Shown: piece by piece, positions 16,898 through 24,935 of the stretch
How positions within the stretch are numbered: the stretch's first letter is position 1
How the letters are laid out: the number at the start of each line of letters is the position of its first letter
Assembly (NCBI RefSeq): GCF_904066215.1
Contig: NZ_LR880474.1
Span: forward strand, 124,001 to 188,000
Direction of reading: 5' to 3'
Length of the DNA: 64,000 bases
Source: Microbacterium sp. Nx66
GTDB taxonomy: Bacteria; Actinomycetota; Actinomycetes; Actinomycetales; Microbacteriaceae
The notes under the pieces: model-generated
What the model was told of the DNA's origin: nothing
Seen by the model: the letters and a program-made list of their open reading frames with translations, nothing else
The model's database searches: none
Made by a program: the position numbers and the translations under genes

Positions 16898-17875
16898 ATG
16901 TGCACAGGACTGAGCTTCACGACCGCCGACCACTACTTCGGGAGGAACCTCGATCTGGAGTTCTCCTACAACGAGACGGTGACCGTCACGCCGCGGAACT
17001 TCCCGTTCCCGTTCCACCGGCTGCCGTCGTTGCCGACGCATCACGCGATCATCGGGATCGCCACGATCGCCGACGGCTACCCGCTCTACTACGACGCCGT
17101 CAACGAGAAGGGGCTCGGCATGGCCGGGCTCAACTTCCCGGACAACGCGCACTATCCGGCACCGGGGTCGGGGGACACCGAGGTCACGCCGTTCGAGTTC
17201 ATCCCCTGGGTTCTCGGACAGTTCGAGACCGTGGCCGAGGTGAAAGAGGCCCTGCGGTCGGTGAGTCTCGTGGACATCAACTTCAGCCCGGAGTTCCCGC
17301 TGTCGCCGCTGCACTGGATCATCGCCGACAAGAGCGCGTCGATCACGGTCGAGAGCGTGCGCGGCGGCCTCAAGGTGTATGACAACCCGTGGGGCGTGCT
17401 CACGAACAATCCCACGTTCGACATCCAGAGCTTCCGGCTCAACGACTATCAGCACCTCTCGAAGCGGCAGCCGGAGAACACCTTCGCCTCGGACGTCCCG
17501 ATGGACCTCTACAGCCGGGGCATGGGCGGGATCGGCCTGCCGGGCGACCTGTCGTCGTCGTCGCGGTTCGTGAAGGCGGTGTTCACACGCATGAACTCGG
17601 TGTGCGGGACGTCGGAGTCGGAGTCGATCAGCCAGTTCTTCCAGATCCTCGGCTCTGTCGCCCAGCAGCGCGGGTGCGTGCAGGTCGGCGACGAGGACAA
17701 GTACGAGATCACCATCTACTCGTCGTGCGCCAACACCGCGACCGGCGTGTACTACTACACGACCTACGAGAACAGCCAGATCACGGGTGTGGACATGCAC
17801 AAGGAGGATCTCGACGGCTCCGAGCTCGCGGCGTATCCGCTCGTGAAGGGCCAGCAGATCGCGATGCAGAACTGA
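16898..17875 (+). CDS. Choloylglycine hydrolase (bile-salt hydrolase/penicillin V acylase-type Ntn amidase)
   Basis: The 325 residues fit this family's length exactly. The N-terminus MCTGL exposes Cys2 as nucleophile after Met removal. The family residues Arg16, Asp19, Asn79 (GLNF), Asn170/171 and Arg223 are all in place. No signal peptide is present, so it is intracellular, as bile-salt hydrolases are. It cleaves an amide bond, possibly in conjugated bile acids, penicillin V or acyl-homoserine lactones; the sequence alone does not decide which. The start at 16898 is fixed by the need for Cys at position 2. It follows the betaine transporter but behind a terminator, so it is probably its own unit. 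Confidence 0.88.
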   Translation: MCTGLSFTTADHYFGRNLDLEFSYNETVTVTPRNFPFPFHRLPSLPTHHAIIGIATIADGYPLYYDAVNEKGLGMAGLNFPDNAHYPAPGSGDTEVTPFEFIPWVLGQFETVAEVKEALRSVSLVDINFSPEFPLSPLHWIIADKSASITVESVRGGLKVYDNPWGVLTNNPTFDIQSFRLNDYQHLSKRQPENTFASDVPMDLYSRGMGGIGLPGDLSSSSRFVKAVFTRMNSVCGTSESESISQFFQILGSVAQQRGCVQVGDEDKYEITIYSSCANTATGVYYYTTYENSQITGVDMHKEDLDGSELAAYPLVKGQQIAMQN

Positions 17876-17925
17876 TCTCCGGAACACGCAACCCCCTCAT
17901 CGGCCGGCGGGTCGCGGCGTAGCCT

Positions 17926-19434
17926 GTGGCCGTGGACGGGTTCGCGGCGGTCGACTTCGGGTTCGCCCGCGAGGTCCTGCAGCGGGGCATCGCGGCGCTG
18001 TACCTCGTCGCGTTCGTCTCGACGCTCAACCAGTTCCGTCCGCTCCTCGGCGAGCACGGGCTCCTGCCCGCGCCCGTGCTGCTCGACTGGGTGACGCAGA
18101 AGCGCGAGCGCCGGAAGCTGCTGCACCCCACGCTCTTCACCCGCGTCCGCTACACCGACCGGCGCCTGGTGGCCCTGTCCTGGGCGGGGATCGTCGTCGC
18201 CGCGCTGCTCGTCGTCGGGGTTCCCCAGCTCGGACCGCCGTGGGTGCCGATGCTCGCGTTCCTCGCCCTGTGGTTCGGCTACATGTCGGTGGTGAGCGTC
18301 GGGCAGACGTTCTACTCGTTCGGGTGGGAGATGCTGCTGCTGGAGGCGGGGTTCCTCGCGGCGTTCCTCGGCTCGAACGACCAGCCGCCGCCGACTGTGG
18401 TGATCGTGCTGTTCTGGTGGCTGCTGTTCCGGCTGGAGTTCGGCGCCGGGATGATCAAGATCCGCGGCGGACGCGAGTGGCGCGACCTCACCGCGATGAC
18501 CTTCCACCACGAGACCCAGCCGATGCCCGGGCCGCTGAGCCGCCAGGCGCATCTGCTGCCGCGGTGGTTCCACAAGCTCGAGGTGGTCGGCAACCACGTC
18601 GCGCAGCTCGTCGTGCCGTTCTTCCTCTTCGCGCCGATCCTGTCCCTCTGGCTCCCCGACAGCGCTGGCTGGGTCCCTGAGCCTGTCGAAGGGGCCGCGT
18701 GGGTCGGTGCCGTCGCCGGGGGGATCGTGATCGCGACGCAGCTGTGGCTCGTGCTCACCGGGAACTTCGCGTGGCTGAACTGGGCCACGATCGTGCTCGG
18801 GTTCTCCGCGATCGGCCTCCCCGGCATCGGGACTCCGGAGCGGACGCCGGAGACCTCGCTGCCGTGGACGGTGTCGGGCATGCCGCTGTGGTGGGTCGTG
18901 GCGACCTCGGCGGTCGGTGTGCTCTTCGTCGTGCTGAGCGTGCCCGCGGTGCGCAACCTCTTCGCGCGACGGCAGCTCATGAACGCGAGCTTCAACCGCT
19001 GGCAGCTCGCCAACGCCTACGGAGCCTTCGGCACGGTCACGCGGGAGCGGGTCGAGATCGTCGTCGAGGGGTCGGACGACGAGGAGGGCCGGCACTGGCG
19101 CGAGTACGAGTTCCGGGGGAAGCCGGGGGACGTGCGGCGGATCCCGCGGCAGTTCGCTCCGTATCATCTGCGGCTGGACTGGCTGATGTGGTTCCTGCCG
19201 CTCGGGCACTCGCTGGACGACTGGTTCTCCGTGTTCCTCGTGCGGCTGCTGGAGGCTGATGCCCCGACGCTGCGGATGCTGCGGGTGGACCCCTTCCACG
19301 GCGAGCGGCCGCGGTGGGTGCGAGCCGTGTCCTACCGCTACCGCTTCACGACCCGCGCCGAGCACCGTGCCGACGGCGCGATCTGGGTCCGGACGGGTCG
19401 CCGTGTGGTGCTCGGTCCGGTCGGGCTTCGCTGA
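17926..19434 (+). CDS. Lipase maturation factor-like membrane protein
   Basis: This 502-residue protein has several hydrophobic helices in the first two thirds (for example LVALSWAGIVVAALLVVGVP and VVIVLFWWLLFRLEFGAGM) and a soluble C-terminal domain with the run HWREYEFRGKPGDVRRIPRQ and FAPYHLRLDWLMWF. These segments are characteristic of the LMF1-like family, which assists folding of lipases in eukaryotes; the bacterial role is unknown. Start GTG 17926 is used; GTG 17932 is also possible. A dispersed 23-bp repeat adds the peptide GWVPEPVEG in a loop between helices. The stop codon is embedded in an inverted repeat. Confidence 0.8.
   Translation: MAVDGFAAVDFGFAREVLQRGIAALYLVAFVSTLNQFRPLLGEHGLLPAPVLLDWVTQKRERRKLLHPTLFTRVRYTDRRLVALSWAGIVVAALLVVGVPQLGPPWVPMLAFLALWFGYMSVVSVGQTFYSFGWEMLLLEAGFLAAFLGSNDQPPPTVVIVLFWWLLFRLEFGAGMIKIRGGREWRDLTAMTFHHETQPMPGPLSRQAHLLPRWFHKLEVVGNHVAQLVVPFFLFAPILSLWLPDSAGWVPEPVEGAAWVGAVAGGIVIATQLWLVLTGNFAWLNWATIVLGFSAIGLPGIGTPERTPETSLPWTVSGMPLWWVVATSAVGVLFVVLSVPAVRNLFARRQLMNASFNRWQLANAYGAFGTVTRERVEIVVEGSDDEEGRHWREYEFRGKPGDVRRIPRQFAPYHLRLDWLMWFLPLGHSLDDWFSVFLVRLLEADAPTLRMLRVDPFHGERPRWVRAVSYRYRFTTRAEHRADGAIWVRTGRRVVLGPVGLR
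18671..18693 (+). repeat. Dispersed 23-bp repeat, copy 2 (within the LMF-like gene)
   Basis: It reads GGGTCCCTGAGC-CT-GTCGAAGGG. It is in frame and encodes WVPEPVEG in a loop between membrane helices. Confidence 0.85.
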
Positions 19435-19488
19435 GGTCGCAGATCCGCACGAGGTCGCACGGATTCCGGGCGAAGCTGCGACCTCAGC
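19430..19488. repeat. Inverted repeat with four GGTCGCA boxes over the LMF-like stop codon
   Basis: GCTGAGGTCGCAG (19430-19442) is perfectly complementary to 19476-19488. Further GGTCGCA/TGCGACC boxes lie at about 19453 and 19494. The left arm contains the stop codon of the upstream gene. Confidence 0.6.
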
Positions 19489-19558
19489 GAGAATCTGCGA
19501 CCTGACGCAACCCGACGCGACGGAACGCGGCCGGGAGAACACGCGCCGAGCGCGGCGA

Positions 19559-19595
19559 AACGCCCCGGCCGGGGAGAGTCCCCGGTCGGAGCGTT
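19559..19595. terminator. Bidirectional terminator between converging genes
   Basis: AACGC/GCGTT and CCGGGGA/TCCCCGG arms form a ~16-bp stem with a 3-nt loop, between the LMF-like gene and the leftward ABC permease gene. Confidence 0.75.
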
Positions 19596-19614
19596 CCGTC
19601 TCGCTGGACGTCGA

Positions 19615-20382
19615 TCAGCTGACCTTCTTCCGGTAGGAGATGATCGCGAAGACGTAGGCGACCGCGAGGATCCCGACGCACCAGGCGAGCGCGACCCAGA
19701 TGTCGGACCCGACCGGCTCCCCCGCGAACAACGCCTGGATGGAGTTGACGATCGAGGTCACCGGCTGGTTCTCCGCGAACCACTGCACCGGAGCCGGCAT
19801 GGTGTCGGTCGGCACGAACGCCGAGCTGATGAACGGGAGGAAGATCAGCGGATACGAGAAGGCGCTGGCCCCGTCGACGGTCTTGGCGTTCAGACCCGCG
19901 ATGATCGCCAGCCAGGTGAGCGCCAGGGTGAACAGCATCAGGATGCCGATCACTCCGAGCCAGGCCCAGACGCTCGCCCCGGTGCGGAAGCCCATCAGGA
20001 ACCCGACCCCGAAGATGATCGCGAGGGTGATCGCGTTCGCCGTGAGGGACGTGAGCACGTGGGCCCACAAGACGCTCGACCGGGCGATCGGCATGGAGTG
20101 GAACCGCTCGAAGATGCCGCTCTGCATATCGGTGAACAGCCGGAACGCCGTGTATGCGATGCCCGACGCGATCGCGATGAGCAGGATGCCCGGCAGCAGG
20201 TAGTTCACGTAGTTCTCGGCGCCGGTGCTCTGCTGGAGCGCGCCGCCGAAGACGTACACGAACAGGAGCATCAGGGCGATCGGGGTGACCGCGGTGGTGA
20301 TGATCGTGTCGGGGCTGCGGAAGATGTGCCGCATCGAGCGGCCGGTGAGCGTCGCCGTGTCGGCGGCGAAGTGCGTGGTCAT
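19615..20382 (-). CDS. ABC-2 type transporter permease (DrrB-like)
   Basis: This 255-residue protein has six membrane helices and the ABC-2 signature around FERFHSMPIARSSVLWAHVL, the conserved segment preceding helix 3 in daunorubicin-type DrrB permeases. The start overlaps the ATPase stop by 4 bp (ATGA). It is the last gene of the PadR/DUF1048/ATPase/permease operon and likely exports a drug or lipid-like molecule out of the cell. Confidence 0.93.
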   Translation of the reverse strand: MTTHFAADTATLTGRSMRHIFRSPDTIITTAVTPIALMLLFVYVFGGALQQSTGAENYVNYLLPGILLIAIASGIAYTAFRLFTDMQSGIFERFHSMPIARSSVLWAHVLTSLTANAITLAIIFGVGFLMGFRTGASVWAWLGVIGILMLFTLALTWLAIIAGLNAKTVDGASAFSYPLIFLPFISSAFVPTDTMPAPVQWFAENQPVTSIVNSIQALFAGEPVGSDIWVALAWCVGILAVAYVFAIISYRKKVS

Positions 20383-21188
20383 GCTGCATCTCCTCTCTGG
20401 ACTCGGGTCCCTGAGCCCGCCTGGGTCCCTGAGCCCGTCGAAGGGCCGATGAGGGTGAGGAAGATCTCCTCGAGGGTGGGCTGCTTCTCGACGTACTCGA
20501 CCTTCGCGGGCGGAAGGAGCCGCTTCAGTCCGGCGAGGGTGTCGTTCGCGATGATGCGGCCCTCGTGCAGGATCGCGATGCGGTCGGCGAGCTGCTCCGC
20601 CTCATCGAGGTACTGCGTGGTGAGCAGCACGGTCGTGCCGCCGCTCGCGAGTTCCTTCACGACGTCCCACACCTCGATGCGCGACTCGGGGTCGAGGCCC
20701 GTGGTCGGCTCGTCGAGGTAGATGACCTCGGGGTCGCCGACCAGGCTCATCGCGATGTCGAGCCGGCGTCGCATCCCGCCGGAGTACGTGCCGACCTTGC
20801 GGCCCCCGGCCTCGGTGAGCCGGAAGCGTGCGAGGAGCCGGTCGGCCACCGCACCCGGGTCGGGCAGGTGCCGCAGCTTCGCGACGAGCACGAGGTTCTC
20901 GCGTCCGGTGAGGATCTCGTCGACCGCGGCGAACCGCCCGGTGAGGCTGATCCTCTCCCGCACGCCGAGCGGGTCCGCCGCGACGTCGATGCCCTGCACC
21001 GACGCGGCGCCGGCATCCGCCTTCAGCAGCGTGGAGAGGATCCGGACCATCGTGGTCTTGCCCGCGCCGTTCGACCCGAGGAGGGCGAAGATCGATCCCC
21101 GCTCCGCCTCGAAGTCGACGCCGCGCAGCACGTGCAGGTCCTTGTACGACTTCTCGATGCCGCGGACGGAGATCGCAGGCGTCGTCAT
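20379..21188 (-). CDS. ABC-2 type transporter ATP-binding protein (DrrA-like)
   Basis: This 269-residue ATPase has Walker A ALLGSNGAGKTTMV, signature YSGGMRRRLDIAMSL, Walker B VIYLDEPTTGLDP and a DrrA-type C-terminal region. GGAGGAATC precedes ATG 21188, which overlaps the DUF1048 stop by 4 bp. The C-terminal tail of ~20 residues is derived from a dispersed DNA repeat and is not part of the family fold. It powers the neighbouring permease. Confidence 0.95.
   Translation of the reverse strand: MTTPAISVRGIEKSYKDLHVLRGVDFEAERGSIFALLGSNGAGKTTMVRILSTLLKADAGAASVQGIDVAADPLGVRERISLTGRFAAVDEILTGRENLVLVAKLRHLPDPGAVADRLLARFRLTEAGGRKVGTYSGGMRRRLDIAMSLVGDPEVIYLDEPTTGLDPESRIEVWDVVKELASGGTTVLLTTQYLDEAEQLADRIAILHEGRIIANDTLAGLKRLLPPAKVEYVEKQPTLEEIFLTLIGPSTGSGTQAGSGTRVQRGDAA
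20405..20445 (+). repeat. Dispersed repeat, half copy plus full copy 3 (within ABC ATPase gene)
   Basis: A half copy (GGGTCCCTGAGCCCG, 20405-20419) is followed by a full 23-bp copy at 20423-20445. On the coding strand they encode the extreme C-terminal tail, GPSTGSGTQAGSGTR. Confidence 0.85.
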
Positions 21189-21556
21189 GATTCCTCCTCC
21201 TTCTTCTTCGCGTCGTCGAACGCCTTGATGAGGCGTGCGCGCTCCTTGTCGATCCACTGGCGACCGCCGTACGCCGCGGCGTAGTTCTCGGCGAACTCGA
21301 CCGGGTCGTCGCCGACGATCGCGCTGACCGGGGTGCCGTCGATCGCGGCGCGCTCCCACATGTCGGCGATGTCGAGGAACATCTTCACGATGGTGTCGCC
21401 GTCGGTGAGGCCCCCGTAGTAGAGGTTGTAGCGCTGCTGGGCCTTCGCCATCTCCCGGTACGGTTCGGGGAGGGCGTTGATGCGGGCCTGCGCCTGCTTG
21501 TACTGCTTCTTCTCTTCGAGTGATCCGGTGATCGCTTCGATCCACTTCGCGGCCAT
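21185..21556 (-). CDS. DUF1048 domain protein in PadR/ABC operon
   Basis: This 123-residue protein is all-helical and charged (EEKKQYKQAQARINALPEPYR, then QQRYNLYYGG), with an AAGGAGA ribosome site before ATG 21556. DUF1048 proteins regularly sit between PadR regulators and ABC-2 exporters in Gram-positive bacteria, but their function is unknown. It lies 2 bp after the padR stop and overlaps the ATPase start, so it is co-translated with the transporter. Confidence 0.88.
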   Translation of the reverse strand: MAAKWIEAITGSLEEKKQYKQAQARINALPEPYREMAKAQQRYNLYYGGLTDGDTIVKMFLDIADMWERAAIDGTPVSAIVGDDPVEFAENYAAAYGGRQWIDKERARLIKAFDDAKKKEEES

Positions 21557-21558
21557 GC

Positions 21559-21903
21559 TCAGTTCTCCTTGTTCTCGGTGTCGCGCTTTTCCAGCTGTTC
21601 GATGTGCGTCTTGAGGAAGCTCCAGGTGGTCCAGAACTCCTCGAGCTCCTGTCGGCCCTGGGCGTTCAGGGTGTACACCTTCCGGGGTGGACCCTTCTCG
21701 CTCGGCACCTTCTCGACGTCGACGAGGTTCTTCTGCTCGATGCGCACCAGGAGTGCGTAGATCGTGCCCTCGGCGATGTCGGTGAACCCGTGGTCTCGGA
21801 TTCGTGCCGTGATCTCGTACCCGTAGGCCGGCTGCTCGGCGAGGAGGGCCAGCACGATGCCCTCCAGGGTTCCCTTGAGCATCTCGGTCATCTGCTTGCC
21901 CAT
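21559..21903 (-). CDS. PadR-family transcriptional regulator
   Basis: The 114-residue winged-helix protein has the PadR pattern: LKGTLEGIVLALLAEQPAYGYEI, then EGTIYALLVRIEQKNLV, then the wing GPPRKVYTLNAQGRQEL, and one C-terminal dimerisation helix. That makes it a short PadR-s2 type. A GGAGGG ribosome site precedes the ATG. It is first in the exporter operon. Three matching 12-bp boxes upstream are its probable operator. Confidence 0.95.
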   Translation of the reverse strand: MGKQMTEMLKGTLEGIVLALLAEQPAYGYEITARIRDHGFTDIAEGTIYALLVRIEQKNLVDVEKVPSEKGPPRKVYTLNAQGRQELEEFWTTWSFLKTHIEQLEKRDTENKEN

Positions 21904-21938
21904 CGGTACCCTCCTCTCGTTCCTGTGTCTTCTGTTCG

Positions 21939-22005
21939 GTACTCAGTGTTGCTGGGTACCGGTACAAAGTAACACTGAGTACTGGTACTTAGCAACACCG
22001 AATAC
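21939..22005. promoter_or_regulatory. PadR operator region with three 12-bp boxes
   Basis: GTACTCAGTGTT occurs at 21939-21950 and inverted at 21971-21982. A third, near-identical box is at 21994-22005 (AACACCGAATAC), in the same orientation as the second. GGTAC half-sites lie between them. The region is immediately upstream of the padR ATG, so a bound dimer or tetramer would autorepress the operon. Confidence 0.8.
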
Positions 22006-22030
22006 TAACTTTCTCCTCCCTCTCTTCGCC

Positions 22031-22106
22031 GAGACCCCGGGTACGCGGCGAGACCCCCGCGTGGCGACGCGAAGACCCCGGGGTCTCGACGACAACCCGG
22101 GGTCTC
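22031..22106. repeat. Cluster of AGACCCCGGG palindromes
   Basis: GAGACCCCGGGT (22031-22042) is complementary to ACCCGGGGTCTC (22095-22106). Between them lie a related GAGACCCCCGC and a 14-bp perfect palindrome AGACCCCGGGGTCT. The cluster is in the gap after the LysM gene and could act as its terminator. Confidence 0.6.
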
Positions 22107-22138
22107 AGCGGGACGGGGGGAGGGACGGGGGGAGGGGG

Positions 22139-22921
22139 CTAGGGGAAGAGGCGGCGGAGGAGGGGGAGGTCGTCGTCGTGGAGCGCTTGCGAGATCACGG
22201 CGGCCGTCTCGGGAGGCATGTCCTTCTCCAGGCGCTGCCACAGCCACCTCGCGGCGCCCAGGTCGGCGGTGGCGACGGCGGTCGAGAACGCCGCCACTCC
22301 GTCGTAGTACGCGATCGTGGAGGAGCCGGGCGCGGCGTTGTACGGCCCGTAGATGTCGACGAACGGAAGAGTCGGGTCCGGACGGAGGTAGAGGACGTCG
22401 CCCGGCGCGATCGGCTCGAAGCCGCGCACATGGTTGAAGCTGCCGACAGTGACGTAGTCGACGCAGAAGCGCTCGCCGATCGCGATCAGACTGTCTCCGG
22501 ACTGCACCTCGTACGAGAAGATCCGCCCGTCCGCATCCAGGGTGACGGGTCCGCCCGCGAGCTCCGACGCGCCCATGTCCACGAGCTCGCCGAGGAGCTT
22601 CGCGTGCATCGGGGAGCCGTCGTCGCTGCCGATGGTGATGAACGCGTTGGTGGTGCAGTCCCCCGGTCCGCCGGCGGGGACGCTGATGCCGTCACCCAGG
22701 TCGACGAGTTCGTCCTCGGCCGTGTCCTCGGCTTTCAGGGCCGCCGGGCTGGGGATCGGTGACGGTTCGACGGCGAAGCGCTCCGATGCCCACGAGGTGA
22801 CGTCGAACACGGCGGACGCGGCGCTGACCACGACAGGAGCGGCCGCGACGATCAAGCCGGCGACGGCGACGGCGACGACGGCGGCGGTGATCGTGGTGGA
22901 GCGCTTCATCCCGGTCAGCAT
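22139..22921 (-). CDS. Exported LysM-domain protein
   Basis: This 260-residue protein has an N-terminal membrane helix or signal (ITAAVVAVAVAGLIVAAAP) after a Lys/Arg pair, then a Pro/Ser linker and one LysM domain beginning SYEVQSGDSLIAIGERF and ending APGDVLYL. LysM binds peptidoglycan. A C-terminal ~75-residue region of unknown fold follows. ATG 22921 and ATG 22909 are both possible starts. It most likely faces the wall, anchored or secreted. No catalytic domain is visible. Confidence 0.82.
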   Translation of the reverse strand: MLTGMKRSTTITAAVVAVAVAGLIVAAAPVVVSAASAVFDVTSWASERFAVEPSPIPSPAALKAEDTAEDELVDLGDGISVPAGGPGDCTTNAFITIGSDDGSPMHAKLLGELVDMGASELAGGPVTLDADGRIFSYEVQSGDSLIAIGERFCVDYVTVGSFNHVRGFEPIAPGDVLYLRPDPTLPFVDIYGPYNAAPGSSTIAYYDGVAAFSTAVATADLGAARWLWQRLEKDMPPETAAVISQALHDDDLPLLRRLFP

Positions 22922-22956
22922 GGCATCGAAGCGCGCCGAGCACCAGGGCGGAAGCG

Positions 22957-23595
22957 TCAGCCGCGGAGATAGGCGAGGACGGCGAGGACGCGGCGGTGGC
23001 CGCTGTCACTGGCGGCGAGCCCGAGCTTGGCGAAGATGTTGCCGATGTGCTTGCTCACCGCGGTCTCCGTCACGAACAGGCGTGCGGCGATGGTGGTGTT
23101 GTCCAGGCCCTCGGCCATCAGCCCGAGCACCTCACGCTCCCGCGGAGTGAGGGTCTGCACGGGGTCGTCGGCGCGACGCCGGCTCATGAGCTGCGAGATG
23201 ACCTCGGGGTCCATCACGGTCCCCCCGGCGGCCACCCGGCGCAGGGCGTCGACGAACGCGGCGACCTTGCCCACGCGCTCCTTCAACAGGTAGCCGAGGC
23301 CGTCCGCCCCCGCCGCGAGAAGCTCCCCCGCGTAACGGTCCTCCACGTACGCCGAGAGCACGAGCACCGGGAAGCCCGGGCGGCGGGCTCTCGCCTCGGC
23401 CGCGGCCTTGAGCCCCTCGCTGGTGAAGGTCGGCGGCATCCGCACGTCGACCACCGCCGCATCGGCCTCGTCGAGGAGGGCGAGGAAGCCCTCGGCATCC
23501 GGCACGGCGCCGATCACGTCGAAGCCCTCACTGCGCAACAGGAGCGCGAGGCCCTCCCGCAGCAGGGTGTCGTCCTCCGCGATCACGATCCGCAT
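22957..23595 (-). CDS. NarL/LuxR-type response regulator
   Basis: The 212 residues form a receiver with acidic pair Asp8/Asp9, phospho-acceptor Asp50 (AAVVDVRMPP) and Lys in LLKERV, followed by a LuxR HTH (LTPREREVLGLMAEGLDNTTIAARL through VSKHIGNIFAKL). The start ATG at 23595 lies 13 bp inside the end of the kinase gene. The pair is likely to sense envelope stress and to control the divergent MacB-like exporter, as related two-component pairs do. Confidence 0.95.
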   Translation of the reverse strand: MRIVIAEDDTLLREGLALLLRSEGFDVIGAVPDAEGFLALLDEADAAVVDVRMPPTFTSEGLKAAAEARARRPGFPVLVLSAYVEDRYAGELLAAGADGLGYLLKERVGKVAAFVDALRRVAAGGTVMDPEVISQLMSRRRADDPVQTLTPREREVLGLMAEGLDNTTIAARLFVTETAVSKHIGNIFAKLGLAASDSGHRRVLAVLAYLRG

Positions 23596-24827
23596 GGCAG
23601 CTCCGTCCGCAGGATGGTGGGTCCCCCGGCGGGACTCGACAGGTCCATCGTGCCCTCGAACGCCTCCACCCGGCGTCGGATCCCCGCGAGACCCCCGCCC
23701 GGACGCTCGACCGCGCCGCCGACCCCGTCGTCCTCCACCGCGATGAGGAGCAGCTCGCCCTCTCGCTCGACCCGCACCGTGGCGCGGGTCGCGGCGCTGT
23801 ACTTGTTCACGTTGGTCAGCGCCTCCGCGACCACGAAGTACGAGGCCGACTCGACCGCTGCCGGCACCCGACCGACGTCCGCGGCGTCGAGCGTGCACGG
23901 GACGACGCTGCGCCCGGCGAGCGAGGCGAGCGCCCCCTCGAGACCCAGTTCGTCGAGGATCGGCGGATAGATGTCGTGCACCGTGCGGCGGAGGCCGGCG
24001 AGGGCATCGGTCGCCGCGTCCTGCGCGCGCCGCAACGGCTCGAGCACGTCGCCACCCGTCTCCTGGGCGCGCTCCGCGATCCCCAGCATCATCACGACGT
24101 TCACCAGGCGGTTCTGGGCGCCGTCGTGCAGGTCGCGCTCGATGCGACGGAGCTCGGCGGCATGGGCGTCGAGGGCGGCCGCGCGGCTGCGAGTCAGCGC
24201 GTCGACGCGGGCGGCGAGGCGCGACTTCTGCGGCGTCGCGAGGAGCTTCGCCGAGACGAACGCCACCAGCCGGGCGACCACCGGCACGAGGAACAGCGCG
24301 GCCACCGCATAGGCGAGGGCGACGAGCGGCATGGTCCACGCCAGCTCCCACGACGTGACCGGGTACGGTGAGCCCACCGGGTCGTCGGCCGGGGCGAACT
24401 GCCAGTACCAGGTGACGGCGAGGCTGTTGACGGCGGACAGGGGCAGCGCGAGCGTCAGCAGCGACAGCCACATCACCGGAAAGGCGTGCACCGTGACCCA
24501 CAGCGCGTCTCGGGCGGTGGCGCGAGAGAAGGCGTAGCGGAGCCGTTCGTCGATCGTCGCGCCGCGCGGCAGCGTGCGCGTGAGCGGGGGGAGGTCCTCC
24601 CCGCGCCGGCGTCCGATCCGGCGGCGCGCCCGGTCGCTCCAGGCATGCAGCACCTGCACGACCTGCGGGAGCAGCAGCACCCCGCCCGTGATGAGCATGA
24701 GCGGCAGCAGCACGAGGATGACGCAGAACAGCGCGAGGGACACGACGGAGGCCCCGAGTTCGACGGCGAGGAACCGCGCATCGGGCAGCCATCCACGCAG
24801 CCAGCGGCGCATCCATCCGTCGTTCAC
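23583..24827 (-). CDS. Sensor histidine kinase (HisKA_3 type)
   Basis: The 414 residues begin with four membrane helices in two pairs (residues ~20-60 and ~115-190). The HisKA_3 dimerisation box is RRIERDLHDGAQNRLVN with His234, followed by a HATPase domain (VVAEALTNVNKYS, then VEDDGVGG and GGGLAGIRRRVEAF). GTG 24827 is chosen as the start because the frame upstream has no family character; ATG 24812 is an alternative. Translation is coupled to the response regulator downstream. It is divergent from the ABC exporter. Confidence 0.92.
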   Translation of the reverse strand: MNDGWMRRWLRGWLPDARFLAVELGASVVSLALFCVILVLLPLMLITGGVLLLPQVVQVLHAWSDRARRRIGRRRGEDLPPLTRTLPRGATIDERLRYAFSRATARDALWVTVHAFPVMWLSLLTLALPLSAVNSLAVTWYWQFAPADDPVGSPYPVTSWELAWTMPLVALAYAVAALFLVPVVARLVAFVSAKLLATPQKSRLAARVDALTRSRAAALDAHAAELRRIERDLHDGAQNRLVNVVMMLGIAERAQETGGDVLEPLRRAQDAATDALAGLRRTVHDIYPPILDELGLEGALASLAGRSVVPCTLDAADVGRVPAAVESASYFVVAEALTNVNKYSAATRATVRVEREGELLLIAVEDDGVGGAVERPGGGLAGIRRRVEAFEGTMDLSSPAGGPTILRTELPCGS

Positions 24828-24935
24828 CCTGCAAGTCTGCCCGAGCGCCCCGCGGCCCGCGGTAGAGCCAGCTCCACCATCGATGCGGCACCGTGCGGGA
24901 TGGGAGCCGTCGCGCGGCTTTCCTACCGTCGAAGC

